Shown here: piece after piece, positions 26,014 to 35,041 of the stretch
Layout of the letters: each line of letters starts with the position of its first letter
How positions within the stretch are numbered: position 1 is the first letter of the stretch
Assembly: GCF_000935355.1 (NCBI RefSeq)
Contig: NZ_JXZC01000001.1
Span: forward strand, 558,001-622,000
Source of the DNA: Rossellomorea aquimaris
Lineage (GTDB): Bacteria > Bacillota > Bacilli > Bacillales > Bacillaceae_B
Direction of reading: 5' to 3'
Length of the DNA: 64,000 nt
Notes under the pieces: generated by a model
Seen by the model: only the letters and a program-made list of their open reading frames with translations
Database searches by the model: none
Told to the model about the DNA's origin: nothing
Position numbers and translations under genes: made by a program

Positions 26014-27114
26014 TTAATAGCCTTCCTTTACAGTTTTTTTTCGCAGGAATGCAACAATCAGGAGAAACAAAGGAAGCAATAAACCAAATGTGCTGTCATA
26101 AAACGGCCAGTATTTTGAAATCGCATCATTAAAATAGGCTGCATTTGGAGAGATGACGAGAGAGAGTACTGTGACTATCAGACCCATGGGATAAATGAGT
26201 ATCCTGGGTTCCTTTATTCTGACGATTTGGGCCAATGCTAAGTTCAAAATATAAAAATAGAAGGTTATTTTATAATAAGTGGTTAAAATCCACATCACAG
26301 CTAATATCACTTCTATCCTTTCCAAAAAGTCACCGATCCTGATTGACTTAGCTAAGGCAAATGTAGGATAAAATGATCTTTGTGTTAAGTCGTAGCCTAA
26401 TACTAGAATCGTCAAAGCAATGATTATGACCAGTACAAGCCCACCGCATAAAGAGCCTATAAGAAAGCTTTTTCTGATTTTTTGTTGGTGCTTTACATAA
26501 GGGAGTATCATTAAAAATACAACCAATTCCATATAAGGAAAGGCCACCACTGTAATGGCTCCGTTGATGACAGGTTTTATCCCCCCCTCTAGTATGGGCT
26601 CAACATTCTTCCATTCGATTAAGGGAATAAGGGCTATTACAAATACAAAAAAAAGAATGGTAAAAATAAAGAAAAAAATTTCTCCTGATCTCGCAATCAC
26701 TTCGATACCCAGCCGTGCCCCCATGATGATAATGACTACAAATAACAAGTGAACCATTACTACAGGTGTATTAGTCATGATATGTGTTGTGGTAAAATCC
26801 CCGATCTCCCTTATATGTGCAGCAATAGATAACAGGGGGTAAAATAGAAAGAGAATTGAAATAACAATTCCAGGCCACTTCCCAAGGATTTTTTCGTTGT
26901 ATTCCACTAATGTTAGATGAGGATATAATTTCCCGACCGTTCCAAGTAAATAGACGACAAATAAACCAATCAATAACCCGAGAATACCGGATAACCAGGC
27001 ATCCTGTTTGGCTAAAGAGGCTGGTATGGCCGGCAATACCAGAATAGAATCCCCAATGGTAATGAGGGTAACAAGTATAGTAAATTGAGGAAGATCTATT
27101 CTTATGTTATTCAA
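26014..27114 (-). CDS. Spore germination protein, GerAB family (first B subunit)
   Basis: A 366-residue membrane protein of the GerAB/YfkT type with about ten helices. It starts at TTG with GAGGTG nine bases upstream. Conserved parts are LTLVEYNEKILGKWPGIVIS and VAFPYMELVVFLMILPYVK. It follows the small D-type gene by 20 bases. Operons with yfkQ-yfkR-yfkS-yfkT order normally have one B gene; here a second B gene follows about 100 bases later. Two B subunits sharing one A and one C subunit would let the receptor recognise more than one germinant; that is an inference. Confidence 0.88.
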   Translation of the reverse strand: MNNIRIDLPQFTILVTLITIGDSILVLPAIPASLAKQDAWLSGILGLLIGLFVVYLLGTVGKLYPHLTLVEYNEKILGKWPGIVISILFLFYPLLSIAAHIREIGDFTTTHIMTNTPVVMVHLLFVVIIIMGARLGIEVIARSGEIFFFIFTILFFVFVIALIPLIEWKNVEPILEGGIKPVINGAITVVAFPYMELVVFLMILPYVKHQQKIRKSFLIGSLCGGLVLVIIIALTILVLGYDLTQRSFYPTFALAKSIRIGDFLERIEVILAVMWILTTYYKITFYFYILNLALAQIVRIKEPRILIYPMGLIVTVLSLVISPNAAYFNDAISKYWPFYDSTFGLLLPLFLLIVAFLRKKTVKEGY

Positions 27115-27134
27115 AACGATTCACACCTCGTCTA

Positions 27135-27371
27135 CTATGATTTTAACAACGACATGAGCAAATCACTGAGAGGTTTATATACAATGATCAGTACATCCAT
27201 TGGATTTGGTATACTGGCTTTCAAGCCTCTCGCTATGCTTAATCCTACTCCTATAACGAATAGAATGGAGAATACCCATAGCTCTCTTTTATCTTTATTT
27301 CTTAATAGGGAAGGTACTTCAGCCACGAATATGAGGATAGCTATAATAATAAGTCCAAGGGTTACCCACAT
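27135..27371 (-). CDS. Small membrane protein of germinant receptor operon (GerD-subunit/YfkS-like)
   Basis: A 78-residue protein with two predicted membrane helices (about 4-20 and 33-50) and a short hydrophobic tail. Its place between the C and B genes matches yfkS of B. subtilis and the small D subunits described for several Bacillus germinant receptors, which modulate receptor activity. ATG at 27371 lies eight bases after AAGGAG. The restored reading frame of the upstream GerAC gene would end at 27377, six bases before this start, which would couple translation of the two genes. Confidence 0.75.
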   Translation of the reverse strand: MWVTLGLIIIAILIFVAEVPSLLRNKDKRELWVFSILFVIGVGLSIARGLKASIPNPMDVLIIVYKPLSDLLMSLLKS

Positions 27372-27476
27372 TATGGTCACTCCTTCATTTCAGGTAAAAA
27401 TGAATTTCCTATCTTACCTAAACGGCGAATTTTTATATTCGCCTTTACATTCACTTTTAGATCAGAGAAGTGTTTT

Positions 27477-28580
27477 TCATTCCAATTCTTTTTTTAACTT
27501 CTTCCATGATTCAGGGTCTTCCCGGTGGATGACATCCCCGAATCCGAAAATATCGACTCCGTAATCCTCCTGAACGGTTTTGATTGTTTCTTGAGTAAGT
27601 TGGACAAAACTTTCTTCTGCTTGCTTCTCTAACTCATAGATGGTTTTTGGTTTCGTTAAGTCAATGTCACATTTCACTTCCCCTATATTTCCTTCTGCCT
27701 CGATAGAAACGTCAATTTTCGGTGTTCCGTTTTCTACCTTTCCTTTCACTTTCGTTTTTGACTGTATAACTTCTAAATTTAATTCACCTTCACTTGGACA
27801 CTGAACATTTGAGACCGTGTTTTTCACGTTATCCACTAAGACGTTATACCCTCTGCTCTGCTCCTGGTCTAACCATCCCACCATTCGATCTCTCTTGAAT
27901 ACCGCTATTCCGGAATATTTTAAATAGGCTGCAGGGTCAATCTGTTCAATGTTCTGAACGGTATTTCCAATAGAAGGATCACCTTTAATTTCAATACCAG
28001 TCAGTACAGGACTCTTCCCTTCTGTCACCAAACTCCGGATAAGTTCATGTAAGGTAACGGAGGTTGTGGGTGCCCAAGTCCTCTCTGAGGTTTCCAGGGA
28101 AGCCAGCATATTGTTTGCAGGTATTTTCTCTATAGTAGTCAACATAGATAATATATTCTCAGCTGTGGTTTCCTTGGCAATGACAATATAGAAATCTGTC
28201 CGATACTCATGATCCCTTGCATAAAAATCCAGCACTTTTCCTATTCCTTCTTTGGCCAACTCTTCCCCGATGACAAGAATTCGAAGATGTGATTGATAAA
28301 TTTTCCTCGGACTGACGGTCGTTATTTCCCTCATTGCTTCAAATACGGTTTCTTCAGTGCCTGTAAAAAGGGTGACGGGTATACCAGTACTACCACCTGC
28401 TTTTAAAGCTACCTCACTGGGAATGACGATTTGTGTAGATACTTTGTATTGATCATCCTCTTTATCGATGCCTTGGCCAACACTTATGGCGAGTTCATTT
28501 AACTCAACCCTGTTCCAACAACCGGTAGCAAAGATGATCAAAAGACAAACGTGAAGGAGAGTTATTGTTTTCCTAATCAT
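27477..28580 (-). CDS. Spore germination lipoprotein, GerAC family, C-terminus lost by frameshift
   Basis: The lipoprotein C subunit of a GerA-type receptor. Signal peptide 1-20 with lipobox FATG-C21; then CWNRVELNELAISVGQGID, typical of the family, and the long GerAC body. The frame stops right after DPESWKKLKKELE. Deleting one A from the A7 run at 27486-27492 (T7 on the plus strand) restores a continuous frame to 27377: KKNWNEKHFSDLKVNVKANI, then KIRRLGKIGNSF, which is the usual GerAC ending. So 33 or so residues of a conserved C-terminus are cut off. This is a sequencing error, a recent mutation, or polymerase slippage on the A run. Confidence 0.85.
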   Translation of the reverse strand: MIRKTITLLHVCLLIIFATGCWNRVELNELAISVGQGIDKEDDQYKVSTQIVIPSEVALKAGGSTGIPVTLFTGTEETVFEAMREITTVSPRKIYQSHLRILVIGEELAKEGIGKVLDFYARDHEYRTDFYIVIAKETTAENILSMLTTIEKIPANNMLASLETSERTWAPTTSVTLHELIRSLVTEGKSPVLTGIEIKGDPSIGNTVQNIEQIDPAAYLKYSGIAVFKRDRMVGWLDQEQSRGYNVLVDNVKNTVSNVQCPSEGELNLEVIQSKTKVKGKVENGTPKIDVSIEAEGNIGEVKCDIDLTKPKTIYELEKQAEESFVQLTQETIKTVQEDYGVDIFGFGDVIHREDPESWKKLKKELE

Positions 28581-28596
28581 CTAACCATCTCCGTTA

Positions 28597-30186
28597 TTAT
28601 TGATTATCACTTGGGGTTGGAGCCGGACTGTCTTCGCGATTCACATTTTGCCCATTCATTAAATGCGGTCGTGAAACCAATCCCCAGTGAGGGAATCTAA
28701 ATAGGGAATCCTTCTGATCTTCCACATTGAACGGACCGAAAGGACTCATATAAGGAATGCCGAACGAACGTAAACTGCATAGATGGAGTATCATTGCAAT
28801 AAATGCAGCGGTAATCCCGAAAATACCAAATGATGCAGCCAGCCCCATAAAGATAAAACGAATCATCCTAATAGAAATACCCATATTATTGGATGGTACA
28901 ACGAAACTCGCGATCGCTGTAATAGAAACTACTATGACCATAGCAGCAGACACAATACCCGCTTCTACGGCTGCTGTTCCAATGACTAATGTGCCGACAA
29001 TGGAGACGGCTTGCCCGATTGCTCTTGGCATCCTTATTCCGCCTTCACGCAATATTTCAAACGTCACTTCCATCATTAATGCTTCGACAAAAGCTGGAAA
29101 CGGAACCCCTTCGCGTTGAGACGACAGACTGATAAGGAGTGGGGTCGGTATCATTTCATGATGATAGGTAGTGACGGCAATAAAAATTGACGGAGCTAAT
29201 AAAGCGATAAAAAAACAAATTACGCGAAGAAATCGTATAAGGGTACTAAAATCCCACCTTTGATAATAGTCTTCAGCAGCCTGGAAAAACTGGGTGAATA
29301 ATGAAGGGACCACTAAAACAAAGGGAGTACCATTTACCAGGATGGCTACACGACCTTCCAATAGGCAAGCAGCAACTACGTCGGGGCGTTCTGTGTTATA
29401 TATTGTAGGGAATGGAGAAAATGTCTTATCTTCAATGAGCTCCTCAATATAACCACTTTCTAAAATCCCATCAATCTCGATTCGATCAAGACGCTCCCTT
29501 ACCTCTTCCAGTACTTTGTCATTGACGATCCCTTTAATATACATAACAGATACCTGCGTTTTAGTGACTTTCCCGATCTTCTTCGACTCTATCCAAAGAT
29601 TTGGATCATTGATTTTTCGTCTTATCAAAGCTGTATTCGTCCGTAACGACTCGGTAAACGCTTCCCTTGGACCTCTAACGACCGTTTCCTGAGTAGCTTC
29701 TGATATCTCCCTGTCTTTTCCTCCGCTTAAATCAATAGTGAGTCCACTCGTAAATCCATTCATTAATACGATGACGTGCCCAGAAAAGAGAGCGGAATAT
29801 AATGAGTCAAAGTCATTTAAATCTTGAATATTTCCAACAGCAACAACAGAGTCTCTCAAACAATCCAATAAATCCATATCCGAATGACCATTTTTTTCAT
29901 AATTAAAATCGATCATGAGAGATTCTAAGATAAAATCATTGATTGATCTTGTATCAACAATTCCATCCGTATAAATGATTCCTGCATCAATACTTCTTTC
30001 TTTTCCTATTTTAATTTTCCTTATGACTACATCATCACTATTACCAATTGCTTTTGAGATGGACTTTAGATTTTCTTCTAAGTTTGGATGTAATTGGTCC
30101 ACTTTTGAGGAATCCTTGTTTTCATCATGAGTTGTGGAGGTCGAATCTGTCTTATCTTTTTTATTTTTTTTAAAACGGCTTTGCAT
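28597..30186 (-). CDS. Spore germination protein, GerAA family
   Basis: The A subunit of a GerA-type nutrient receptor, 529 residues. A charged N-terminal tail (about 1-40, many K, D and S) precedes the cytoplasmic domains. The membrane part begins near residue 300 (FSTLIRFLRVICFFIALLAP) with about five helices. Family signatures include LLEGRVAILVNGTPFVLVVP and REGVPFPAFVEALMMEVTFE, then ILREGGIRMPRAIGQAVSIV. CAGGTG precedes the ATG. First gene of a five-gene operon, probably transcribed in the forespore by sigma-G; no promoter was confirmed. Confidence 0.92.
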   Translation of the reverse strand: MQSRFKKNKKDKTDSTSTTHDENKDSSKVDQLHPNLEENLKSISKAIGNSDDVVIRKIKIGKERSIDAGIIYTDGIVDTRSINDFILESLMIDFNYEKNGHSDMDLLDCLRDSVVAVGNIQDLNDFDSLYSALFSGHVIVLMNGFTSGLTIDLSGGKDREISEATQETVVRGPREAFTESLRTNTALIRRKINDPNLWIESKKIGKVTKTQVSVMYIKGIVNDKVLEEVRERLDRIEIDGILESGYIEELIEDKTFSPFPTIYNTERPDVVAACLLEGRVAILVNGTPFVLVVPSLFTQFFQAAEDYYQRWDFSTLIRFLRVICFFIALLAPSIFIAVTTYHHEMIPTPLLISLSSQREGVPFPAFVEALMMEVTFEILREGGIRMPRAIGQAVSIVGTLVIGTAAVEAGIVSAAMVIVVSITAIASFVVPSNNMGISIRMIRFIFMGLAASFGIFGITAAFIAMILHLCSLRSFGIPYMSPFGPFNVEDQKDSLFRFPHWGLVSRPHLMNGQNVNREDSPAPTPSDNQ

Positions 30187-30373
30187 GAATTACACCTGAC
30201 TTTATGTACAAATTTTTATTATTTGTCACATTCATTCCAACTAATTGATCACAAGCACCTTGAAAAACTTTATGAGATAAAACTTTCTATTCTTTCCCAT
30301 TTATCATGCTTATTTATTAAATATTTATTCGTTCAATGTGAGCCTTCTTTGTGAAATCCATGAGGTATAAATA

Positions 30374-30410
30374 AAAGGTGAAGCTTCATTTATATAGAAG
30401 CTTCACCTTT
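30374..30410. terminator. Bidirectional hairpin after the SNF2 helicase gene
   Basis: AAAGGTGAAGCTTC and GAAGCTTCACCTTT pair perfectly with a nine-base loop. It ends the helicase gene on the minus strand. Confidence 0.88.
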
Positions 30411-30417
30411 ATATTGA

Positions 30418-33400
30418 CTAAAACGATAATATTTCTCTAAGCTCATCTTCCGTCATGGAAGAAACGATTTTATCTTCAGGGTCAATCACCTCTTGAATGA
30501 GGTGTCTCTTCTTTTCTTGCAGTTCATTCATTTTTTCTTCAATGGTTCCGCGTGCGATGAGCTTGATGACCTGCACTTCATTTTTTTGACCCATGCGATG
30601 GGCTCGGTCCGCTGCCTGCTCTTCAACAGCAGGATTCCACCATGTATCATAGAGGATGACGGTGTCAGCACTTGTTAAGTTAAGTCCCGTACCTCCAGCT
30701 TTCAATGAAATAAGAAACAGGTCGCTCTCGCCTTCGTTGAATCTGTTGCACATGCCAACCCGTTCTTCAGAAGGAGTTGCCCCATTAAGGTAAAAGAAGG
30801 TCTGTCCTTTCGCTGAAAGCTCTCTACCGATGAACTCAAGCATTTTAGTAAACTGTGAAAAAATCAACACCCTTCTGCCTGATAACCTTGATTCTTCCAA
30901 AATCTCCATGAGCTGAATAAATTTAGCCGATGTTCCCTGGTAGCCCTCTACAAATAAACCTGGATGACAGCATATTTGTCTAAGCCTGGTGATACCAGCC
31001 AGAATTTTGATTCTGTTTTTCCTCAACGTGTTTTTATCCAGATGCTTAAGCGTATCGTGACGAAGCTTGGCTAAATAAGCAGCGTACAATTCCTTTTGAG
31101 ATGGCAACAGTTCCGCTGATTCCATGATCTCCTGTTTTACCGGAAGTTCTGATAACACATTTTCCTTCATCCTGCGCAGGACAAACGGCCGAATTCTTTT
31201 GGCAATGTCTTTTTTTGTAAGACGACTGTAATCCTTAAGCCCTCGAAATAATCCCGGAAATACTACGTGAAAAATTGACCACAGCTCTTCGAGTGAGTTC
31301 TCAACAGGGGTGCCGGTTAACGCGAAACGGTGATTGGCTTCAATCTTCTTTACACTTCTTGCTGTTTGCGTTATTGGATTTTTGAACGCCTGAGCCTCAT
31401 CATAAAATACTGTGTGAAATTTCTGATGCTCGTACCACTTGATGTCACTTCGAAGTAACGGATAGGAAATGATGATCACATCTACATCTTTTAATGCGTT
31501 CTGCTTCTTCATTCGTTCTGTTTTATTTCCATCCATTATTACTGCCTCTAATTCAGGAGCAAACTTTGTAATTTCACTTTGCCAGTTATACATAAGGGAC
31601 GAAGGACAAACAATCAGAGCCGGAAGCTTCTGGGTCCTAATTTCTTCTAACTCCGAAACGATAAAAGTAATGCTTTGGACAGTTTTCCCTAACCCCATAT
31701 CGTCGGCTAAAATCCCCCCCAAACCATAAAAGGCCAGGGTTTTCATCCATTGATAACCGTTTATTTGATAATCCCTCAACAGTGTGTGCAAGCTTGGTGG
31801 AACGGAAAACTCCATACTGCCGGGGTTCATGATATGTTGTAGGAACTCTTTATATGATTCACCTAATTTGAACGTGTGGGTCACCTCAACTGAATCCAGT
31901 AATTGAATACTTTGATGCAATGGCAGCTCAAGCCCCTTGATTAAGTCATTTTTTTCCGCTTGTGACGTATGGAGAAAGCGCTGGATATCCTGAAACTCAT
32001 TGGATTCCAACGACAGAAGAGACCCGTTTCGCATCCGGTAATATTTCCGTTTTTCTTCTAATGCCTCAAGGATTTCCATGATCTGCCGGTCAGGAATCCC
32101 ATCCATCTCAAACTTGAATTCCAGCCAGTTCATTCGTTCTTTCATCACCTTGACCCGGATTTTTGGTCCATTATACCCTTTAAAGACACGGCTTCTCACT
32201 GCCGTAGTCGCATAGATTTGGACAAGCCCCTTAATCTTCTCCACACCGTAGGTTAAAAACTCATATTCTAAATCTTCATTTTGTAAAAAGTAACCCCCTT
32301 CTGTTTTTCCAAAAGAGAACTCTTCCATTAATTCAAGGATGGTATCTTCTTTATCCACCTCTCTAATTAATAAGGAGCCCGAGGGTGGTTCGCGATTTTC
32401 CAGTGGGTGAATGACGACATGTTCGTAATGAAACTCAAGACCCGCCAGCAAGCGATTCTTTACCCTGTCCAGATACAGCTTTGCAACAAGCGGCGCCCTC
32501 TCCAACCTTCTGGAAATTCCGTCCGGGATTGTGACTTTACCCAATTTCTTTAAACCTATCGCTACTTTCTCTAAAAAGACACCAATCTGGGGCTGAGGGA
32601 TGGGTATCCAGTCTGTACCGGAATTAGTGAGGAGGCGCTTTAATTCAGAAAGGCGCCTGCAGTCCCTGATGTCCAGTTGGGTCAGGGCTCCTTCATGAAA
32701 CGCGGCATGATATTCATCCAGGACAATGATGTCTTTTAACCCGGTAATGTGTAATCGGTAACTGCCGTTCTCACTTTGCTCAAATTGAAAGTTCAAGGGA
32801 AGAGGGACACTCATTAACTTGATCCCCTCTACTGTGTGGTGGCCTTGCTCTACTTTAACGCCTGACGCCTTTATAAGTAATGGTAAGAGCATCTCCCATG
32901 ATGAGGGTGGTATGAGTAATTGTTCACCTTTGTTCACATCTGTTAATGAGTATATTGCCTCTCCCTGGACCTCTTTAATAAGCTGTTGAATCACAGCATC
33001 GGTTCCGATTTCAAAGCAATGAACTTGTTGATTGAAAAGGAATGAGTCTGAAAGATGGAAGGGAACTCCTTCTTTGATGGTTTGCAGAAACTCTCTAACC
33101 TGTTGAACCTTGATAGAGTGTATCGTTAATTCAATCCCTATAATAGCTTCACCTGTTTTTAGGGTTACAGGCTTAATCAATATTTCACATTGGAGGACTG
33201 ATCTGTTTTCAAAATGCCTCTGCTGACCGGTGGATCGTATGGGTTCATCCTGAAACAGGGTGAAAAATTCTTCTGTAACTTCCCTTACTTGTGCATCTCC
33301 CCGACGCTGGTCATTATGAATCGCGAGCAGGACGGCTGCAATATGTTGACAATCTTTATCAAACGATGCCAGTTTGGGGCAGCTGCACGTTGCGTGGATT

Positions 33401-33582
33401 TCTCCATTCCTTCTCCCTGATACGGTTACGTGGAAATCTTCCTCTCCCTTAACGGTCGCTTCACAATAATTCGAAAAGAATTCGAGGATCTTCACTTTAT
33501 TGGAACGGTAATATCCCTCTCCTCTTTTGAAAGAAACGGTACCGCATCGATCTTTTATAAGTTTTTGATGAATTGCCTTCAA
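30418..33582 (-). CDS. SWIM zinc finger / SNF2 family helicase, YwqA-like
   Basis: A 1054-residue ATP-dependent DNA translocase of the bacterial SNF2 (RapA/HepA-related) group. An N-terminal SWIM zinc finger has C66, C68, C78 and H80 (CSC...CQH). A long middle domain is followed by the helicase core in the last 450 residues: Walker A DDMGLGKTVQS, motif II DEAQAFKN (DEAQ rather than DEAH), motif III LTGTPVENSLEELWSIF, and C-terminal motifs SLKAGGTGLNLT and DRAHRMGQ. The start is TTG with GGAAGGA upstream; the sequence CGTVSFKRGEGYYRSNKV is typical for the family's N-terminus. The role in bacilli is poorly known. Confidence 0.9.
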   Translation of the reverse strand: MKAIHQKLIKDRCGTVSFKRGEGYYRSNKVKILEFFSNYCEATVKGEEDFHVTVSGRRNGEIHATCSCPKLASFDKDCQHIAAVLLAIHNDQRRGDAQVREVTEEFFTLFQDEPIRSTGQQRHFENRSVLQCEILIKPVTLKTGEAIIGIELTIHSIKVQQVREFLQTIKEGVPFHLSDSFLFNQQVHCFEIGTDAVIQQLIKEVQGEAIYSLTDVNKGEQLLIPPSSWEMLLPLLIKASGVKVEQGHHTVEGIKLMSVPLPLNFQFEQSENGSYRLHITGLKDIIVLDEYHAAFHEGALTQLDIRDCRRLSELKRLLTNSGTDWIPIPQPQIGVFLEKVAIGLKKLGKVTIPDGISRRLERAPLVAKLYLDRVKNRLLAGLEFHYEHVVIHPLENREPPSGSLLIREVDKEDTILELMEEFSFGKTEGGYFLQNEDLEYEFLTYGVEKIKGLVQIYATTAVRSRVFKGYNGPKIRVKVMKERMNWLEFKFEMDGIPDRQIMEILEALEEKRKYYRMRNGSLLSLESNEFQDIQRFLHTSQAEKNDLIKGLELPLHQSIQLLDSVEVTHTFKLGESYKEFLQHIMNPGSMEFSVPPSLHTLLRDYQINGYQWMKTLAFYGLGGILADDMGLGKTVQSITFIVSELEEIRTQKLPALIVCPSSLMYNWQSEITKFAPELEAVIMDGNKTERMKKQNALKDVDVIIISYPLLRSDIKWYEHQKFHTVFYDEAQAFKNPITQTARSVKKIEANHRFALTGTPVENSLEELWSIFHVVFPGLFRGLKDYSRLTKKDIAKRIRPFVLRRMKENVLSELPVKQEIMESAELLPSQKELYAAYLAKLRHDTLKHLDKNTLRKNRIKILAGITRLRQICCHPGLFVEGYQGTSAKFIQLMEILEESRLSGRRVLIFSQFTKMLEFIGRELSAKGQTFFYLNGATPSEERVGMCNRFNEGESDLFLISLKAGGTGLNLTSADTVILYDTWWNPAVEEQAADRAHRMGQKNEVQVIKLIARGTIEEKMNELQEKKRHLIQEVIDPEDKIVSSMTEDELREILSF

Positions 33583-33758
33583 GTGTCTGGTTCCTTCCTG
33601 GAAATGTTTATATATGTTCCCTGATTGGACTTCTTCAATAATCTTATGATAACAACATTAGGCAAATTTAGAAACCGTACGACACCGATTACTATATTAC
33701 TAGAAACGTATATTCACGAGGTGATCTACATAGACTATAAGGGAAGCGATCCCAAATG

Positions 33759-33794
33759 AAAAAAAACCGAACTATGAGGTCAGTCATAGTCCGG
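33759..33794 (-). terminator. Terminator on the minus strand after the small toxin-like ORF
   Basis: ACTATGA and TCATAGT pair around GGTCAG, extended by CCG/CGG, and on the minus strand are followed by a run of eight T. No larger gene precedes it, which implies a small transcript. Confidence 0.8.
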
Positions 33795-33814
33795 AATAAT
33801 CTTTTCGGAGCCAC

Positions 33815-33898
33815 CTACTTTTCAATATGATTCAACAACGAAATGATGAAACTTCCTGCTTGAAATATCAGCATGAAAATAAAGTAGTTCTCCACCAC
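33815..33898 (-). CDS. Possible holin-like toxin (type I toxin family) small ORF
   Basis: A 27-residue hydrophobic peptide, MVENYFIFMLIFQAGSFIIS then LLNHIEK. The layout is that of the putative holin-like toxins of Firmicutes: acidic start, a single membrane helix containing FQAG-F-II-LL, a short charged tail. GTG codons at 33898 or 33895 follow an unusually strong GGGGGTGAG ribosome site, and a good terminator lies 20 bases beyond the stop. These peptides are commonly toxins of type I toxin-antitoxin loci. No antitoxin RNA could be proved; a hairpin on the opposite side at 34018-34055 might end one. Confidence 0.5.
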   Translation of the reverse strand: MVENYFIFMLIFQAGSFIISLLNHIEK

Positions 33899-34017
33899 CC
33901 TCACCCCCTTTTTTGAGGATCGCTGTGTAAAATATTTGTCCCCTTTTGATATGTATGTAGGATAGACTCAATTCATGCGTTTTTTTGTTGTGAATTGAAT
34001 GTACGATAGGAAGGCAG

Positions 34018-34055
34018 AACTCCCGGATTATCTTTTTCTTGATAATCCGGGAGTT
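34018..34055. terminator. Strong hairpin upstream of the toxin-like ORF
   Basis: AACTCCCGGATTATC and GATAATCCGGGAGTT pair perfectly (15 pairs, eight-base loop). T-rich sequence follows on the plus strand. No plus-strand gene precedes it, so it may end a small antisense RNA or be part of the toxin mRNA leader. Confidence 0.6.
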
Positions 34056-34162
34056 TCTTAACTTTTGAGAAGGTTTTTGATGAATTTTCATTGGTTGAGT
34101 CGTAACTCTTGGTGAAACCGACCCTTTGGAGGCTTTAAGGGCTGGATTAGCGGATGAGAAAA

Positions 34163-34260
34163 ATTTTATCAGCGAAATTTTAAATATATCGGCGAATTCT
34201 TGATTTTATCGGCGAAATCCAAAATATATCAGCGAAATCCTGATTTTTTCAGCGAAACCC
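34163..34260 (+). repeat. Array B of the 20-base TCAGCGA repeat (5 units)
   Basis: TC(A/G)GCGA starts at 34169, 34189, 34209, 34229 and 34249, exactly 20 bases apart. Two units carry TCGGCGA. The array has the same strand sense as the acetate transporter gene that starts 120 bases downstream. Same family as 7876-7970 and 40381-40720. Confidence 0.9.
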
Positions 34261-34379
34261 ATTTTCAGAACAAAAAAACCACCTTTTTTTATGAAAGTTA
34301 TGCTTACATAATATTTTCTATTGCATACGGGGACTTTTTTATGTAAATTAGTCAAGTATGTTTAATAGGAGGTATCATC

Positions 34380-34997
34380 ATGAATCAAACACAAAACACT
34401 CAACGAGTTCAATTAGTAACTGCCGATCCATCTGCTCTTGGACTTTTTGGATTAGCTATGGTTACCCTTGTCGCTTCTTCAGCGAAACTTGGATGGACAG
34501 ATGGAGTTTCATTTGTATTACCCTGGGCGATTTTCCTTGGTGGAATTGCACAGTTGATCGCAAGCTTTGGAGATGCAAAACATAATAATACTTTCGGATC
34601 CACTGCATTTGGAGCATTCGGTTTATTTTGGCTCGGAGTTGGAACATCCTGGTTAATTTCATTCGGTGTGTTTGGAGAAGCAGCGGCTGCTGCAGTTGAT
34701 CCACACCAATTGGGTATTGCGTATATCGGATACCTGATTTTCAGTATTTTCATGACCGTCGGCGCCATGGAAACGCATAAGGTCTTATTCATTATTTTTG
34801 TCCTTATTGATTTCTTATTTATAGGGCTTTCACTGTCTACGCTTGGGATTGCACCTGAATCCATGCATAAATTAGCGGCCATTTCTGAATTGTTCATTGC
34901 ATTATTCAGCTTCTACGGCTCTGCTGCGAGTGTGTTGAACACCCACTTTGGGAAAGAAACTCTTCCAGTAGGAAAGCCATTCGGGATATTCAAGTAA
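34380..34997 (+). CDS. Acetate uptake transporter, GPR1/FUN34/SatP (YaaH) family
   Basis: A 205-residue membrane protein with six predicted helices. The family's N-terminal signature NPAPLGL appears as DPSALGLFGLAM (residues 16-27), and FWLGVGTSWLISFGVFGEA follows in helix 3. SatP-type proteins carry acetate and succinate with protons. AGGAGG lies eight bases before ATG. A terminator follows directly, so this is a one-gene unit. A 20-base repeat array lies in the upstream region, before or within the leader. Confidence 0.88.
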   Translation: MNQTQNTQRVQLVTADPSALGLFGLAMVTLVASSAKLGWTDGVSFVLPWAIFLGGIAQLIASFGDAKHNNTFGSTAFGAFGLFWLGVGTSWLISFGVFGEAAAAAVDPHQLGIAYIGYLIFSIFMTVGAMETHKVLFIIFVLIDFLFIGLSLSTLGIAPESMHKLAAISELFIALFSFYGSAASVLNTHFGKETLPVGKPFGIFK

Positions 34998-35003
34998 ATG
35001 AAG

Positions 35004-35036
35004 AAAGAGATAGATGAAATGCTCATCTATCTCTTT
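35004..35036 (+). terminator. Terminator of the acetate transporter gene
   Basis: AAAGAGATAGATGA and TCATCTATCTCTTT pair around five bases, then a T run. Confidence 0.9.
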
Positions 35037-35041
35037 TTTCA

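Noticed and set aside
33646..33759. 37-codon plus-strand frame (MITTLGKFRN...) between the helicase gene and the toxin-like ORF
   Set aside because: No ribosome site and no recognisable family; probably chance.
33822..34091. 89-codon minus-strand frame
   Set aside because: No ribosome site, runs through a 15-pair hairpin, and covers in another frame the better supported toxin-like ORF.
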